This document shows, piece after piece, positions 21,241-33,110 of a stretch of DNA of 64,000 nt. The stretch comes from Homalodisca vitripennis (lineage: Eukaryota; Arthropoda; Insecta; Hemiptera; Cicadellidae). The stretch's first letter is position 1. Each line of letters begins with the position of its first letter. The stretch covers positions 175,121-239,120 of the forward strand of contig NW_025776817.1 in assembly GCF_021130785.1 (NCBI RefSeq), given 5' to 3'. The notes under the pieces were generated by a model, which was not told the origin of the DNA, searched no databases, and worked only from the letters and a program-made list of their open reading frames with translations. The position numbers were made by a program, and so were the translations under genes.

Positions 21241-23619
21241 AGAAAAATATCGTAGGAAATCATGAATGAAAACTTGAAACATAAAGATAATCTATAATTA
21301 GTTGTATACCGAAATCATTGCACATTCAATTTAGGTTCGGCAACTGTCAGGCATAAACCACTTTATAAACTAATTACCTATTGGAGCTACAATAACGGAA
21401 ATGAGGCAATATTTATTATTAATTTCTGCGTTTAAACTTATAAATAAATACGATTACTTGTATATTAAATAAAAGTTTTCACATAACTACGATAAAAGAT
21501 ACGTACTAAGGGAATTTTCAAACATATTGCTTTTTAGGTAACTGAAAATTAAAAATTAGTAACATTATTAAGAGCAATTTTGAAATAAAAAATAAACAGA
21601 CAACAGTGCACTTCTTTTAGTTTAGTTGTACAGTTATGATATAATTGTTATTAAACTGCAATCTTAATTTTAGTTAATGACAAGGAGATTGAAAAATTTT
21701 GCATTAGTAGATTTGCGGAGCTTTTAAAGTAGTTTGAGATATTTTAATTCGCCAATTTTAATTTTCCATTGTTGTTTACAAGTTATTAGACCAAAATCTC
21801 ACTTGGGCTTATATTTCACAAAAACGTCGTTTTTTACAAAATCTGCATAAAAATTTAGATCAACAATCTATAGTTGGATGTTTCAGGGACCACGTGTGTT
21901 TTTATTAAGCAAAGACGACTTAGCTGAAAAGATGCTTTCGATATTCTTGTTGCACACATATTAATGAAGTTTCATGCAAAAGTGTGTGCAGTCCAGTCAT
22001 TTAATAGATATGGAGTGGATAAATAGACGGATATATATTCAGGCAGAGAGATACAAATTAAATAATTTTTAAATACAGTGTAATGTGTCTAGCGGAGATT
22101 GATAGGTTACATTTATGTAAGTAAAACCACAACAATATTGACTAAACATGATACAAAAAATGTTTAATCTTCCTATAACAAATTATGAATAAAAATTTAG
22201 TTGGATTATAAAAGAACCTACTAATACACTTTGCATATTTATATCGGCATTATACATGTCTCTTTGATGTCAGAGATGTTAAAGAGAAAAAAGCAATAAT
22301 GAGGTTTGACATGTGAATGGAGAAGACTAAAGAAGTCGTCACATCTAATTTCAGTCTCTACAGGTTTACCAACTATGGCAGACCACTTTCCCAGGCTTTG
22401 AATTTTATTTCAAACTTACAGGAAAATCCGGTGTGATCTGTATTAACAGGAAAAGGTTGTGGGTAACGATTAGGCACTGATGAATGTGTTTTATTAGAAC
22501 ACATATTTTTTATTAATGTATTAGAATAATAACTTTCTTTGTTGTAAGAGACTTCCTTTGCTTATGCTTCAATGTCATCGGCGTATACAGCTGACAGTTT
22601 AATATTAAGTGTAAAGAATCTGGGAAAGAACGTAAAAATAATAAAGTGTCGTGTACAGGCTTTAGATGCTACAAAGATATGAAGTAATACTTTTTCGATG
22701 TATGTAACTCATCTTTGTAATCATCTAAACTCATCTAATTGAAATAACATGTTTTATTCATATTCTCAGAATAAAGCATTGATAGGAATTTAAAACATAT
22801 TTTTTATATTTATTACACAGCATACAAAACAAACTATAACAGAAACATCAAATATTAAGAACAGCAGATTATTTATTGGTCACTGGGCTAATTAGGCCAC
22901 TCCTATTTTCAGTTTTGCCACCATCCAGTTTCTGCCGTAACGATTGTTGTCAGTGGTTGGATAGACTTACATAAAACACGTCAAGGGCTGGAGAGATGTT
23001 TTTCTGTCTGCCTGTATACACTACCATAAAAAACTGAAATATAGACTTGATGTTGAACATGAAGCTCAATTTCCACATAAGGAAAAATTAAGTTCTATAA
23101 TAGTACATCATGTCCTGCATGGGAATTAACTGTGCGATAGTGAATACGTTTACATTGGTTCACAGCTCACACTGTTCGAAATATTTGTAAAATATACTAC
23201 AAGAAATTCGTATTGTCAAGTACAGTAAGCACGTATTATAGGTAACCATGATATTAACGATAAAATAGTATAATAAATATATTAATTTGTAATCAATTTC
23301 AATACAATCATAAATAATTCCAACGTATGACGTATATGTAACCAAACTGTCCCAATGCATACAACACCATTGTATAGGGTGTTTTATCACTTATTGCTGG
23401 TATTAAACTAAACATAATTAAAAAACTAAGTATATCACGTTGTAAAATATTTCGATAAAGTATTCGTATTTGGATTTTAAATGTTTCATGAAACTTCATT
23501 TCTACGAGAACTTAATTTATTTCAGATAAAACATTAACCGTTCATGAATGATCCAAAAGGAAATACGTGACTCCGAGTTGATTGTATTTCTCATAGCAAA
23601 GATCAAAGGGCTTTTAAAG
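21241..23619. other. No gene seen; possible weak repeat near 21960-22060
   Basis: AT-rich. A stretch near 21975-22065 (AGTCCAGTCA, then GGCAGAGAGATAC) loosely resembles 33280-33375 (AGTCAGTTCG, then GGTAGAGAGAAATA), suggesting another low-copy repeat. No coding evidence was found. Confidence 0.4.
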
Positions 23620-23725
23620 GCTGAATAATGGTATGATCCCACTGTTTCCAAGGTTTTGTACCAAACGCTATAAAGTGTAAGAATTATATTCATCGGTTGT
23701 ATACTGAACTATACTATAAAAGAGA
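23620..23725 (+). repeat. Dispersed repeat family D, copy 2 (fragment)
   Basis: CCCACTGTTTCCAAGGTTTTGTACC and TAAGAATTATATTCATCGG match family D copy 1 near 21160-21215. Confidence 0.55.
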
Positions 23726-24751
23726 TATTATATAAATTCTTCTATCGCAATATTATGCATTACACTAAAATCCCAGGATGTTTAATTCCTAGGATGTTCA
23801 ATATATATTCTTTTCTATTACGCTTATCTGAGGTTTGTGTACGCGTCACGCGTTTCCATGATAAACTGCCTTGTTCTATTATTTCTTAGATTAAAAATAA
23901 AACAAAAATAACATCTACTAAGTGGTTCATTACTTAATTGTACTTTAATTTACTAATGATTAGGGCCGTTAGCTAACGCTATTACAACACGTGATACTTT
24001 AAATAGATTGCGATAAGTCATAATTTGAGATGATATACTCATTTATGAGCTTCCTTTGTTTTAAGGCTTCGTAATGAATTCATTAGTACGAGTAGCGTAT
24101 GATAATAAAACAGGGAATAGGATTCCCGCACAATGTGCCTTTGTTACCTGATACGCTGACTAATAAGGAATAAGCTGTCCAATACCTCAATTCTACTTTG
24201 AAATAATATATTTATTAGTGAGCCTGTATACTTTCCAGAATTTGCGAGGCATTTATTACTTTTGCACAATGATATATTGATGTACAGGATTTTCGCAAAT
24301 TTTTCCTATTGGGACACTCAACTAAATTACGTTATGTAATATAAAAAGTAAGCTGAGCTTATAGGTATAGTAATATACTTGAATATGGAAGTAAGTTTAA
24401 TATCTCATTGTTGCCATCTATGTAAAAACTATATCGTACTTTATATTACTGTTTTAATCTTGCTAAACAACTGATATTAATTCATGAAAATACAAAATAC
24501 TAGAATACATTGGGCTCTGTAAAACGATCAGCTGAAAATTAATATACTACCAATTTATAAATTAAATGTAAAATAATATTTATAAGTATTTTAAAATAAA
24601 AGTATGCTTAAGTTTCTAAACATTACAAATATCAAATGTAGTACAAATCTGTCCAGTAGGTTTTGCGTGATTGAGTGTCAAACATTAAACCATGTACAAA
24701 TCTTTAAAAGTATATATTAAAAATATATATTTTAATATGATTACTGATGCA
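23726..24751. other. No gene seen
   Basis: AT-rich sequence without a recognised repeat or open frame. Confidence 0.4.
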
Positions 24752-25186
24752 TTAAGGGGAGGCGGTACCCCCAGAAAAATATTTTTTTCACATTTTTTTT
24801 TTATTTTTTTAAAATGTTAAGCGGCTTTTTCTGCACACAATGATATATAATACATGTATATTTGAAAATTGTAAACCTACAGAAAAAAAGTTTTAAAATA
24901 TGCTTACATCATGTTTCAGGAAGAAATTTGTGACAGCGCTTGCGTTTTATTCACACATGTACTATTATACATATGACCTTTTATTTTTGTGTGCTAATAA
25001 TTTGCTTTTGTTGTGTTGGCAGGCCCTGAACTAACTTCTATTTCATCAGCTTTGAGTTCTGCTTCTGACTTTATTACTGTTTTGTTATTGTTTTGCTTAG
25101 TGTTTTGGTGCTTTGTGAAGTGATATAGTGAGTGTTAGTTAGTAATTTATATTTATTATTGCTAACAAGATTGTTTATGTATAAAT

Positions 25187-26931
25187 ATGCCTCGTGTTTA
25201 AAAGTAGTTATGCTAAACCCCGTAAAGGAGTTGGTGGTAGGAAAAGAAAACCAGCCAGTCCTAACCCTAATGAGATGTCAAAAGATGAGTCTACCCCTAG
25301 GCCTGAAATGTCAACACAATCTCCAGTCAAGCTCTTCAAAGAAAATAAACATAGATAAGTATGAGATGTTTAATTGTGATGAAAACTATGACAATGAAAT
25401 TATTAACATGCAAATTTTATCAGATCAACTTTTTAGTTCATCACTTTGTAAAAATTGCAAGAAAAGTGGTTTACAAGTGCGTGCTGCTCAACATTTTGGC
25501 CTGGCTTTTGAGATGGAGATTTATTGTTGCCATTGTAAATATGTACACATAAATTAATAGTTCTAGGAATATTAATTTAGAAAAAAAGACTCTATTTTGA
25601 TGTAAATATTAGACTAGTGTATGGACTGAGGTCTATCGGGAAAGGTATGGCTGCAGGCAAAATGTTATGTGGCGTAATGAATCTTCCGCAACCTCCAACA
25701 AAACCGTTTCGATATAATAAAATTTTTAAAAGACAAGGCTAAACAGGTAATGGATGAATCCATGAAAAACTGCTGTGGATGAGGCTGTTGAGGAAAATAA
25801 AACCTTAGGTAAGAACGAACGCGACTTAAAAGTAGGTATTGATGGCACTTGGCAACGGCGTGGCTTTAGCTCTCTAAACGGAATTTGTTACTTGTACAAG
25901 TGTTGACACAGGAAAAGTTATGGACATAGAAGTGTTATCTAAATTTTGTAATTGTTTGGACAAACAACAACATGAGGCTATTTGTTCGGCAAATTATCAA
26001 GGCTCGAGCGGAGGTATGGAGTCAGCTGGAGCCTTAGCTATTTTTCACCGATCAGTAAATAAGTATAATGTTAGGTACTTAGAGTATTTAGGTGATGGAG
26101 ATACAAATAGTTTTTCAAAACTATTGCAGACAGTAAACCTTATGGTGAAGTGGAAATACAGAAACTGGAGTGTATAGGCCATATTCAAAAGAGAATGGGG
26201 TCTAGGCTAAGGAAACTAAAAAGAGACTCAAAAGGCGTAACACTTTCTGATGGCGGCAAACTAGGTGGAAAGAATAGACTAACAGATGGCATAATTGATC
26301 AATTGCAAACCTATTATGGAAATGCTATTAGGAAAAATACTGATAACCTACAGAACATGAAGGCAGCGGTTTTGGGCCATATATTTTCATAAACTTTCGA
26401 CGGACGACAATCCTCAGCATGGCCTTTGCCCGTCAGGAGAAAATACATGGTGTAAATACAACAAGGCAAAGCACACTAAAGAGCCATATTCTCATAAGAA
26501 CAGCATTCCTTCAGCTATAATGTTAGCCTTGAAACCAATCTTTCAGGCTTTAGCAAATCCTGACCTTCTTCGAAAATGTTTACACGGTAAGACGCAGAAT
26601 GTCAATGAAAGCATCAATAATGTCATCTGGTCTAGAGTGCCAAAAAAAGATTTTGTGACATTGAACACACTTGAGTTTGGTGCTTATGATGCTATTTCTA
26701 CTTTTAATGATGGCAACATAGCAAAAATGCAAAATGCTTAGAGCAGTAGGCATTGAACCTTGCAAGAGGACAATTGACGCAATGAAAAGTTTTGACTACG
26801 AGCGAGTGCGACGAGCAAATTGTGCGATAAGTGACTTTCAAAGACAAGCAAGGAGACAAACCAGGAATTTAAAAAGAAGGATTGAGGAGGATTTTGAAGA
26901 GGAGCCTGCATATGATCCAGGAATGCACTAA
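25187..26931 (+). pseudogene. Mutator-like (Kolobok-type) transposase, frameshifted
   Basis: Three-frame reading recovers nearly the whole protein, about 570 codons from MPRV (25187) to the TAA at 26929. In order: a basic N-terminus (KPRKGVGGRKRKP); a CKNC...CCHC cysteine pair region (25449-25535); RLVYGLRSIGKG and AGKMLCGVMNLPQPPTK (about 25611-25707); DGTWQRRGFSSLNG (first catalytic D, 25841-25843); VDTGKVMDIEVLSKFC; CSANYQGSSGGMES; YLGDGD (second D, 26094-26096); KLECIGHIQKRMGSRLR; LTDGIIDQLQTYYGNAI; LCPSGENTWCKY; and CLHGKTQNVNES (E, 26607-26609), then a basic tail. The DDE residues are all present. At least seven frame changes interrupt it (for example near 25198, 25350, 25590, 25730, 25780, 26140, 26390 and 26738), so it cannot be made now. 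Confidence 0.9.
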
Positions 26932-27362
26932 TGCTACGGTAAATAAATTGCATGTTTTTTTCTATAATTTTGTTATTGTTTACTCTATTTGTGGCTGGGT
27001 ATAAGTTCTATTTCATAATTTTCTCTGTTATTTCTCTTATAAATGTATTCTAAAACTCAAAAATGTTTGAAATAATATAGCCTAATTAATTTTTTTTGTA
27101 TTATCTTTCACTCCGTTATGACTATAGGGCCTAACCCGCATTCGCGTTACTTTTGATATACAAATTTTCCAATATAGATAATTCTAAATATTAAAAGCAT
27201 ATATAGCCTATTCTATTAATATAAAGATCACATTTAATTATAAAAACCAATTACATAATCATATATAGGTAAAAATATTATATAACATAGCTAAATAGGT
27301 CATTATATTCGTTTTTTGCGATTTCCCGCAAATTTACTTTTTTACAGTTTTTTGCACACAAA

Positions 27363-27663
27363 GGTACACGTTTCTCAGAAACTACTTGGACAATCAACTT
27401 GAAACTTTTTACACACATTTATATAGGTATTTTGGCACCTACTGAGTTTTTTTGAGATGCCTCCCTATTATAATTAGGTACCTAAAAAAAATATTCTAAA
27501 TTCCAAGTTTGATATTTCAATATGGGTTTGAAAAAAAAATCATAAAAAATTTATTTTTTAAGATACAAGCACCAAAAAAACTCAGTAGTTGCTTAAATAC
27601 CTATATATGTGTATAAAAAAATTTAGGTTGATTGGTCCATTAGTTTTCTGAGATAATGGTACC
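27363..27663. repeat. Subterminal inverted repeat in the Kolobok-like element
   Basis: Arms at about 27363-27457 and 27570-27663 are near inverse complements. GGTACACGTTTCTCAGAA and CTACTGAGTTTTTTT on the left pair with TTTTCTGAGATAATGGTACC and AAAAAAACTCAGTAG on the right, leaving a loop of about 110 bp. This is inside the right end of the transposon. I saw no equivalent at the left end. Confidence 0.8.
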
Positions 27664-27849
27664 TATGTTAACATTACAAAGATAGGGGTACCGCCTCCCC
27701 TTAAAATAAATTTATTTGTTATTATACTGTTTTATATGTGTAAAAGAACCCTACTTTAGAATACCTAGCAATAGTATAAAATGTCATTTCGAATATTCGT
27801 TTGTGTCCTTAAAATATATGTATTCAGATAAGAAGCGTTTAGTTTAGTG

Positions 27850-28180
27850 TTAGTATTAGTCGTGACGTCACTAATATAAGGAAACAGTTGAGACTTGGCA
27901 ACAGTTTACATACAATATTATTTTATATCCATGGAAACCACATAACATTTCTAATTTAATGGTTTTAAATTATTCAAAAGTTTTATGTGGCTGTATTTTG
28001 GAATGTCGTTTTACCCACAGCTAGACAAGGAAGTAGCACCAGGAACACAATGTGAAGGCTAGAAGCTGGGCCAGGACTTGCATGGGTGAGCTACATTAAT
28101 TCTTTACATTTCATAGTTTATTCACTCACTATGTCTCTACCCAAAGCAGTTTACTTCCTAGTTTTCCTACTTCCTAGCAC
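27850..28180 (+). repeat. Family B fragment
   Basis: Landmarks ATCCATGGAAACCA (27929), ACACAATGTGAAGGC (28043), a GGGCCAGGACTTG block and CCCAAAGCAGTTTACTTCCTAG (28140) match other B copies in order. Confidence 0.65.
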
Positions 28181-29039
28181 TGAATCAGTACATGGGTATT
28201 GCTAACAGAAATACAAAATAAACATATTTATTACAATTCAATAGTACGTTTTGTGTAGAAGGTACTAATTTGTGATTTGTGCTATTTTCAATCTTCTCTG
28301 TATCCAAAACGTACTGGGAGAATTGGTGTACAATAATGTTTCCCCGATTCGCCAACAAAAATTTTACAACTTCTCTTACGTATAAATATTTCTTTATAAG
28401 ATTCATTTTTAAGTGTCTTACAGCAATATATCTGGAATTTTAATAGGTTTTATGCACAATGAGTTGCAATTAGTTAATAGTAATCATTTTAAATAAAAAA
28501 ACGATAACAAGTTTATGTTTAGTTATTATAATTTATAAATCGTTGAGACTCTTTTATAATTATTAGAAGTTTCGACGTAGGTCAGTACGAGAATGTCTTG
28601 GAATTTGGCTAAAATGACATTACGCTTACCCTCGTCGTACTTCTCGATTAATGCATCATAATAACTAATATATTATTTTTTCAAACGAGATGTACAAGTT
28701 TAAAATTTTATACAGTATCAAAATTATATCCATCTCACTTCCTCCAAATAACCTTACTAACGTCAACAAATGGTTTTCACTGACTCCGCAGCTCCAGTCC
28801 CTGTAAAAGGCCACTACTCTCTAGGCATCATAAAGTAAATGTTTTTGTAACTGATAAGGAGATAGAGTTTTTTAAGTAATAGTTTTGTTTAACTAATAAT
28901 AGCTGTTTGAGTCTTCCTTGTACAAATTTATGAATAAAGAGGACTATACCAATTACATGGTATACTTTAAATAAAAATAAAAATTTAATAAATAAAATTT
29001 TATTTTAGAATTGTAAATGGATAGGGAATAAAAAAGTAA
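28181..29039. other. No gene seen
   Basis: AT-rich. Short minus-strand frames at 28185-28406 and 28953-29240 have no recognisable content. Confidence 0.4.
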
Positions 29040-29481
29040 ATTTATATTGTAATCCAGCGACAGGCACAACGCGCTTGTAATCTGGTCTAGACCTGACTTG
29101 ATGGCAGTGAATGCTAAACAATAGTTTACAGTGGACTCTATCTTGGTTAGGCGGCCAACCTGCGTTGGGAGAGATTTAAACAGACCTGCAGGAACAGGAG
29201 CGTAGTCGGTGCAGGCCGAGAAACCACGTTCTGCTACCATTCCGAGTTGAGAAGCGATAGAGTAAAGTCTTTAGTGCGAGTTTAAAACTAGTGTCGGGCG
29301 TAGGATCCGTCGGTATAAATTATATTAATACCGAACTCCAAGACCTTCACGACCAAAGAGCTAAGTACTTGACTGAATTATTAAATTTTTCTAAATTTGA
29401 AATTTGCAATATTAAGAAGTGAATTAATTTAAAATTGGAATTGAAAATTTGAAATTAACGATCAAATTCTGTTGAGTGAGG

Positions 29482-29538
<57 letters not shown>

Positions 29539-30010
29539 TTGTAAAGGAGTAATTTATTAAAGTCGAACGTAAAATTTAATTGAAATTCTAAGGATTGTAG
29601 TAAAAATTAAGAGCTGCAGGTGCTGCACCATATTCTGTAGGAACTTGTGAAAAATTCCTGTTGAGAACTGTTTAGTTTTGTTTGAGAATTTAATTTGAAG
29701 GAAGTTTATTATTATTATTTTATTAGTTTTGAGAAGAAGCCTATTTAATTTATTTCATTCAGATTTATTCAAGATTATTATTTTATTTTTTATATTTTAT
29801 ACTCACGTATGTAGAGAACAGTGAGCCAATATTAAATCGAAAGTGCCTTGCCTAAGGAAGTAGTAATTTTAACCTATTGTTCAAAACATTGTTTTGGTGG
29901 AATACAAGGTTAATAATTGACATTTGAATTGATTTAATAAACCTGAATATTTCTAAAAGGGTGCAGTTTTAATTTCCACCAGTATCTACTTAAATCTTAT
30001 GAGTTCGAGA
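29040..30010. other. GC-richer island and AT-rich tail, possibly a solo LTR or old transcript end
   Basis: A 270-bp block (29055-29330) is much more GC-rich than its surroundings (for example GTAGTCGGTGCAGGCCGAG, GTGTCGGGCGTAGGATCCG). It is followed by AT-rich sequence with an AATAAA at about 29937. That layout recalls an LTR (promoter-like GC block, polyadenylation signal downstream), but I found no matching second LTR, no primer-binding site and no target duplication. The call stays open. Confidence 0.25.
29489..29535. repeat. (TA)n microsatellite, 47 bp
   Basis: Uninterrupted TA dinucleotides. Length is liable to vary between individuals and to be misassembled. Confidence 0.97.
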
Positions 30011-31270
30011 CTATTTAGGGTCATCATAATAAAAACAAAAAGTTTTGTATATTAACATTCAGTATAAGGACCTATAAAGGTAAATCAAGTTAAAAGCACA
30101 AGAAATAAAAACGGATATTTGCGTAATAAACGGTCATGGTATTATAAGTGGGTGGTAATGTAAGTAGTTTGGAAGGTTTTATTACAATTATTGGTAGTAA
30201 CTAAACTTACCTAGAAGTGTTTCCAACATTTTAAGTGAAAGTTCAATATGTGGAGAAAATACATTGTCGTAGTTATCCCGAAAATAAGAAATAGTTGAAT
30301 ATTTATTTTTTTTATTATTTTTCAAACTTGTTCCACCACATTGCGTAATCTGCTTTTACTTTCTGACTAATCAGTAGCCCCTTCTTTGGAATATACCTCA
30401 ACACAACCCTGAGAATAGTTTTCTCCATTAGTTTCCTTTCCCATATGTTGCGCTTGTTCCAGAGTAGATGAACTTTTAATGTGGTTTTCCGAAGGAAACT
30501 GGACTGCGATTTTCAGGATCGTGTTCTTAAACTCGTAAAGGAACCTCATTTCCTACAGCAAAAATCACCGCATTAATAACAAACGATGGCCTCTAAGTTT
30601 TCTGTAACCTGGTCCTTTGTCATCCTGAGAAACAAAACTGTCCCTAGTCATACATGAAACATTAGTATTTTTGCATTTCTGTGGTTATGAGTATTGGATT
30701 GATTGAATAATTACTCCTACGCACTTTGCCATTCTCTAATTGGCAAGTCAATTAACGAGCCTATACTTTCGTGACTCGCCAACAACTCACTGGGGACTGC
30801 GCCCCCAAGCTCCACATATGCCTGCTTCCAAATTCGGGGATAAGAGGGATTTGGTAATTGGTTAAATTCTGAGACGAGGTTTCCAAATTTCATGTTCAAA
30901 GCTGTATCCATTCTCGAGAATTGTACAAGTCGTAATAGTTAGCTTACTCTAAGCCTAATGATGTGTGATATATAACAATAATTAATGGATTTCGGAGAAA
31001 AAAATTAAGCAATGTGTTATAGAAACTAGGAGAGAAGAAGAATTTGCTGATAACTAAAGTTAGGTATGTAGGAGGTAAAAAATAAAACCGTAGTTGCTAA
31101 TAACGTATTGTTAATAAAACTGTTGATTGGTTCAATAATGCTTTAAAACTCAAACATGACATACCCAGTCACGCCACGGGAAGATTCGCAAACTTGTAGA
31201 CCATAAATTATTAACAAAATTACAGTAATATTTATTTAATATAGTTCTCTCATATCGTGTGCAAATTTGC
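30011..31270. other. No secure gene; two short open minus-strand frames
   Basis: Minus-strand frames at 30911-30717 (64 codons) and 30549-30367 (60 codons) have balanced composition. The second is preceded by TTTTGCTGTAG, a good splice-acceptor look-alike. Joining them through the only nearby donor does not keep the frame, and I recognise neither sequence, so no gene is called. Confidence 0.3.
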
Positions 31271-31278
31271 ATATTTGA

Positions 31279-31490
31279 TTTAACGACAGGGAGTTATGTT
31301 TAGGCAGGCCCCCTAATCTACTGCCTAGTCAATCACGACGAGAAGTTTTGTTTGGGTAAGCCCCCTAATCTACTGCATAGTCAATCACGACGGGAAGGTT
31401 TGTTTGGTCATGCCCCCTAGCCTACTGCCAGTGCCAATCACGACGGGGAGTTTTGTTTTGACTGGCCCCTTAATCTACTGCCAGATACAA
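31279..31490 (-). repeat. 52-bp tandem repeat, four units
   Basis: The block CCCCCTAATCTACTG starts at 31309 and 31361, with close variants at 31413 and about 31465, each linked by AATCACGACGGGAAG-like sequence. The period is 52 bp. The array overlaps the 3' end of the Helitron-type helicase remnant and includes its last codons, so it is likely part of that element's 3' region. Confidence 0.9.
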
Positions 31491-32090
31491 TTTGGTTTAT
31501 TGTTTTATTACCCGTGCACGATGTTCTTCGGACTTCATCGGATACCCTATTATGACGGACAAGGACAACGATGTCTTTTGGGCGTCGAACTCTACTGAGC
31601 AGGACGTACAGCTGGCCTTGGGTAAAACAGTCAGTGCAAAGGTCAACTCTGACAAGATCATTTGTCTGGCATTTGCTCTTGTGACAGGTCATTGAGTATG
31701 CCAGCATCAGAAGAAACTGACGTCGACAGACAAGTAACGATGAACTTTCAACGATGGCGAACCTAAACATTATTATAGGAATTCCGATAGTTTGCGGTGC
31801 CTGACGGTAATAAAACAGTTGGTTATAGCTGTCCTGTAATAACCTTAGTGCCGTTAACAAGTCCGTTGGAGATGTTAAGATTCCTCATGATGAAACACTC
31901 TGAACCGATCTTAGGTCGAAGCAAGGAGTATAGAACACTCTTGCCTGTAGCATCGTTCATCAGAGGAACATTGACGCCAAGATGATCATCGTTCTCAGTG
32001 TCCACAAAGTCGGCGCATCTCCCCTCCATAACCCGGATGATGTCGTTGATTTCTTTGACATTCACATTCTTGGTAACATATGTTTATCGT
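31438..32090 (-). pseudogene. Helitron/Helentron-type helicase remnant
   Basis: Two overlapping minus-strand frames cover the C-terminal part of a Helitron-type PIF1-like helicase. The upstream frame (32065-31823) has NVKEINDII, FVDTENDDH and a GSECFIMRNLNISNGLVNGT block. The downstream frame (31860-31438) has LAYSMT, HKSKCQT, DLCTDCFTQGQLYVLLSRV and RRPKDIVVL. The expected HKSQGQT and HGQLYVALSR motifs are present with substitutions. A frameshift lies near 31823-31860 and nothing N-terminal is seen. Spelling differs from the fossil at 13286-13775, so this is a distinct, perhaps Helentron-like, family. A cellular PIF1 helicase is a less likely alternative because of the decay and the flanking tandem repeat. 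Confidence 0.8.
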
Positions 32091-32869
32091 TCCAAAACCT
32101 CTACTGACGCTGCGCTTATATTTGGTTGTGTTGAAGGTAATGCAAGCAGTAATTTGCAGTAATTTGCCGATTGTCTCCAGTACCTTAGGGGAACAAGCTC
32201 AACAGTGAAATGGGACGATAGTTATTTTTCTCAATATATGTGCTAGCTGTGTGAAATGAAAATACTTTACTAACTTACCACTTATTGTCAGGAAATATTC
32301 TTTGCGCCAAAGCAGAGTTTTTATATCTACAAAAGGGTTAAAAAAAATTTAATGTTGACTTTATGTGTAGAAGCCGGGACAATATACTGTTTATTTTTAA
32401 AGGTTTTTGTCTTAGATTCTTTACGACTAAAGCACATTTTGAGATTAGATTCTTTACGTCAAAAGAACATTATTAGAGTGTTGAGCTTTTTTATTATATG
32501 GGGTAAAAAATGGGGTACGTAATGACAGGTTTGAAAACCATAACAGAAACAATACTCGTATAATATCTTAGTAGCGTACTTTTGATAAATATGTCCCGTT
32601 TGATTATTTTTATATTATTACTAAAATGTCTATTATCGATGTATGACCACTTTTGTTGATGTAACGAGGATGTTTACAAAGTATAGCAGTCTTAGAATGT
32701 CCGTAACATTTGTTAAACCTTTTTAATCTTATAACTGGCCACCGTAACTTCAACTTGATTTTCAATCGAAAACGTTATTTTAAAGTTTATAATCGTCTAT
32801 TCAACTATAAAAGGCATTTAAAGGACCACAGTTGTACATTAAACGGGATAAAATTCATCTTTAACACCA
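32091..32869. other. No gene seen
   Basis: AT-rich sequence. A nearly exact 50-bp local repeat of 'AGATTCTTTACG' type occurs near 32415-32470. No coding evidence was found. Confidence 0.4.
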
Positions 32870-33110
32870 TAGCTACCAGGCGGTGCGGCGCAGTGCACTA
32901 GCAAGTAAAACACACTGAGTTCTTAACTTCTGGTAGCCAACATGTTCATCTATGGTTCTTTATATTGCTATAACATTTTAAAATTTGTCATTACAAAAGA
33001 AAGGCTGATTCCAAAGGCTGATTCCCTCTTAAGGATTGTTACGCCTATTTCCATGGGCCACTGGCCTATGTGAAGATCTTATCATAATAGAATAAGAAGG
33101 AGAATGAACA
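32870..33110 (+). repeat. Possible SINE or LINE 3' tail
   Basis: GC-richer block starting GGCGGTGCGGCGCAGTGCAC and ending in GAAGATCTTATCATAATAGAATAAG, that is, a unique block running into an AT-rich triplet-like tail. Such a shape is typical of insect SINEs and CR1-type LINE ends. No clear tRNA-like promoter boxes were found. A local direct duplication (AAAGGCTGATTCC, 33000-33027) is inside it. Confidence 0.35.

Larger units (their letters stand above)
24756..27700 (+). mobile_element. Kolobok-like DNA transposon with TTAA target duplication
   Basis: Both ends carry a perfect 16-bp inverted repeat, GGGGAGGCGGTACCCC at 24756-24771 and its complement at 27685-27700. Each is flanked by TTAA (24752-24755 and 27701-27704). 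The 2945-bp element contains one gene on the plus strand (25187-26931), now a pseudogene. Its protein belongs to the animal group annotated as Mutator-like transposase. The TTAA duplication is not what plant Mutator elements make (about 9 bp) and instead fits the Kolobok superfamily. The termini are intact while the gene is frameshifted, so the element could only have moved with help from another copy. Confidence 0.9.

Noticed and set aside
29040..30010. Possible solo LTR with promoter-like GC block and AATAAA.
   Set aside because: No partner LTR, primer-binding site, TG...CA ends or target duplication were found, so it is kept only as a low-confidence description.
30367..30911. Two minus-strand open frames (64 and 60 codons) that might be exons of one host gene, the second preceded by a good splice acceptor.
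   Set aside because: The best donor near 30723 joined to the acceptor near 30557 gives an early stop. Neither peptide is recognisable and each is no longer than chance frames elsewhere in the window.
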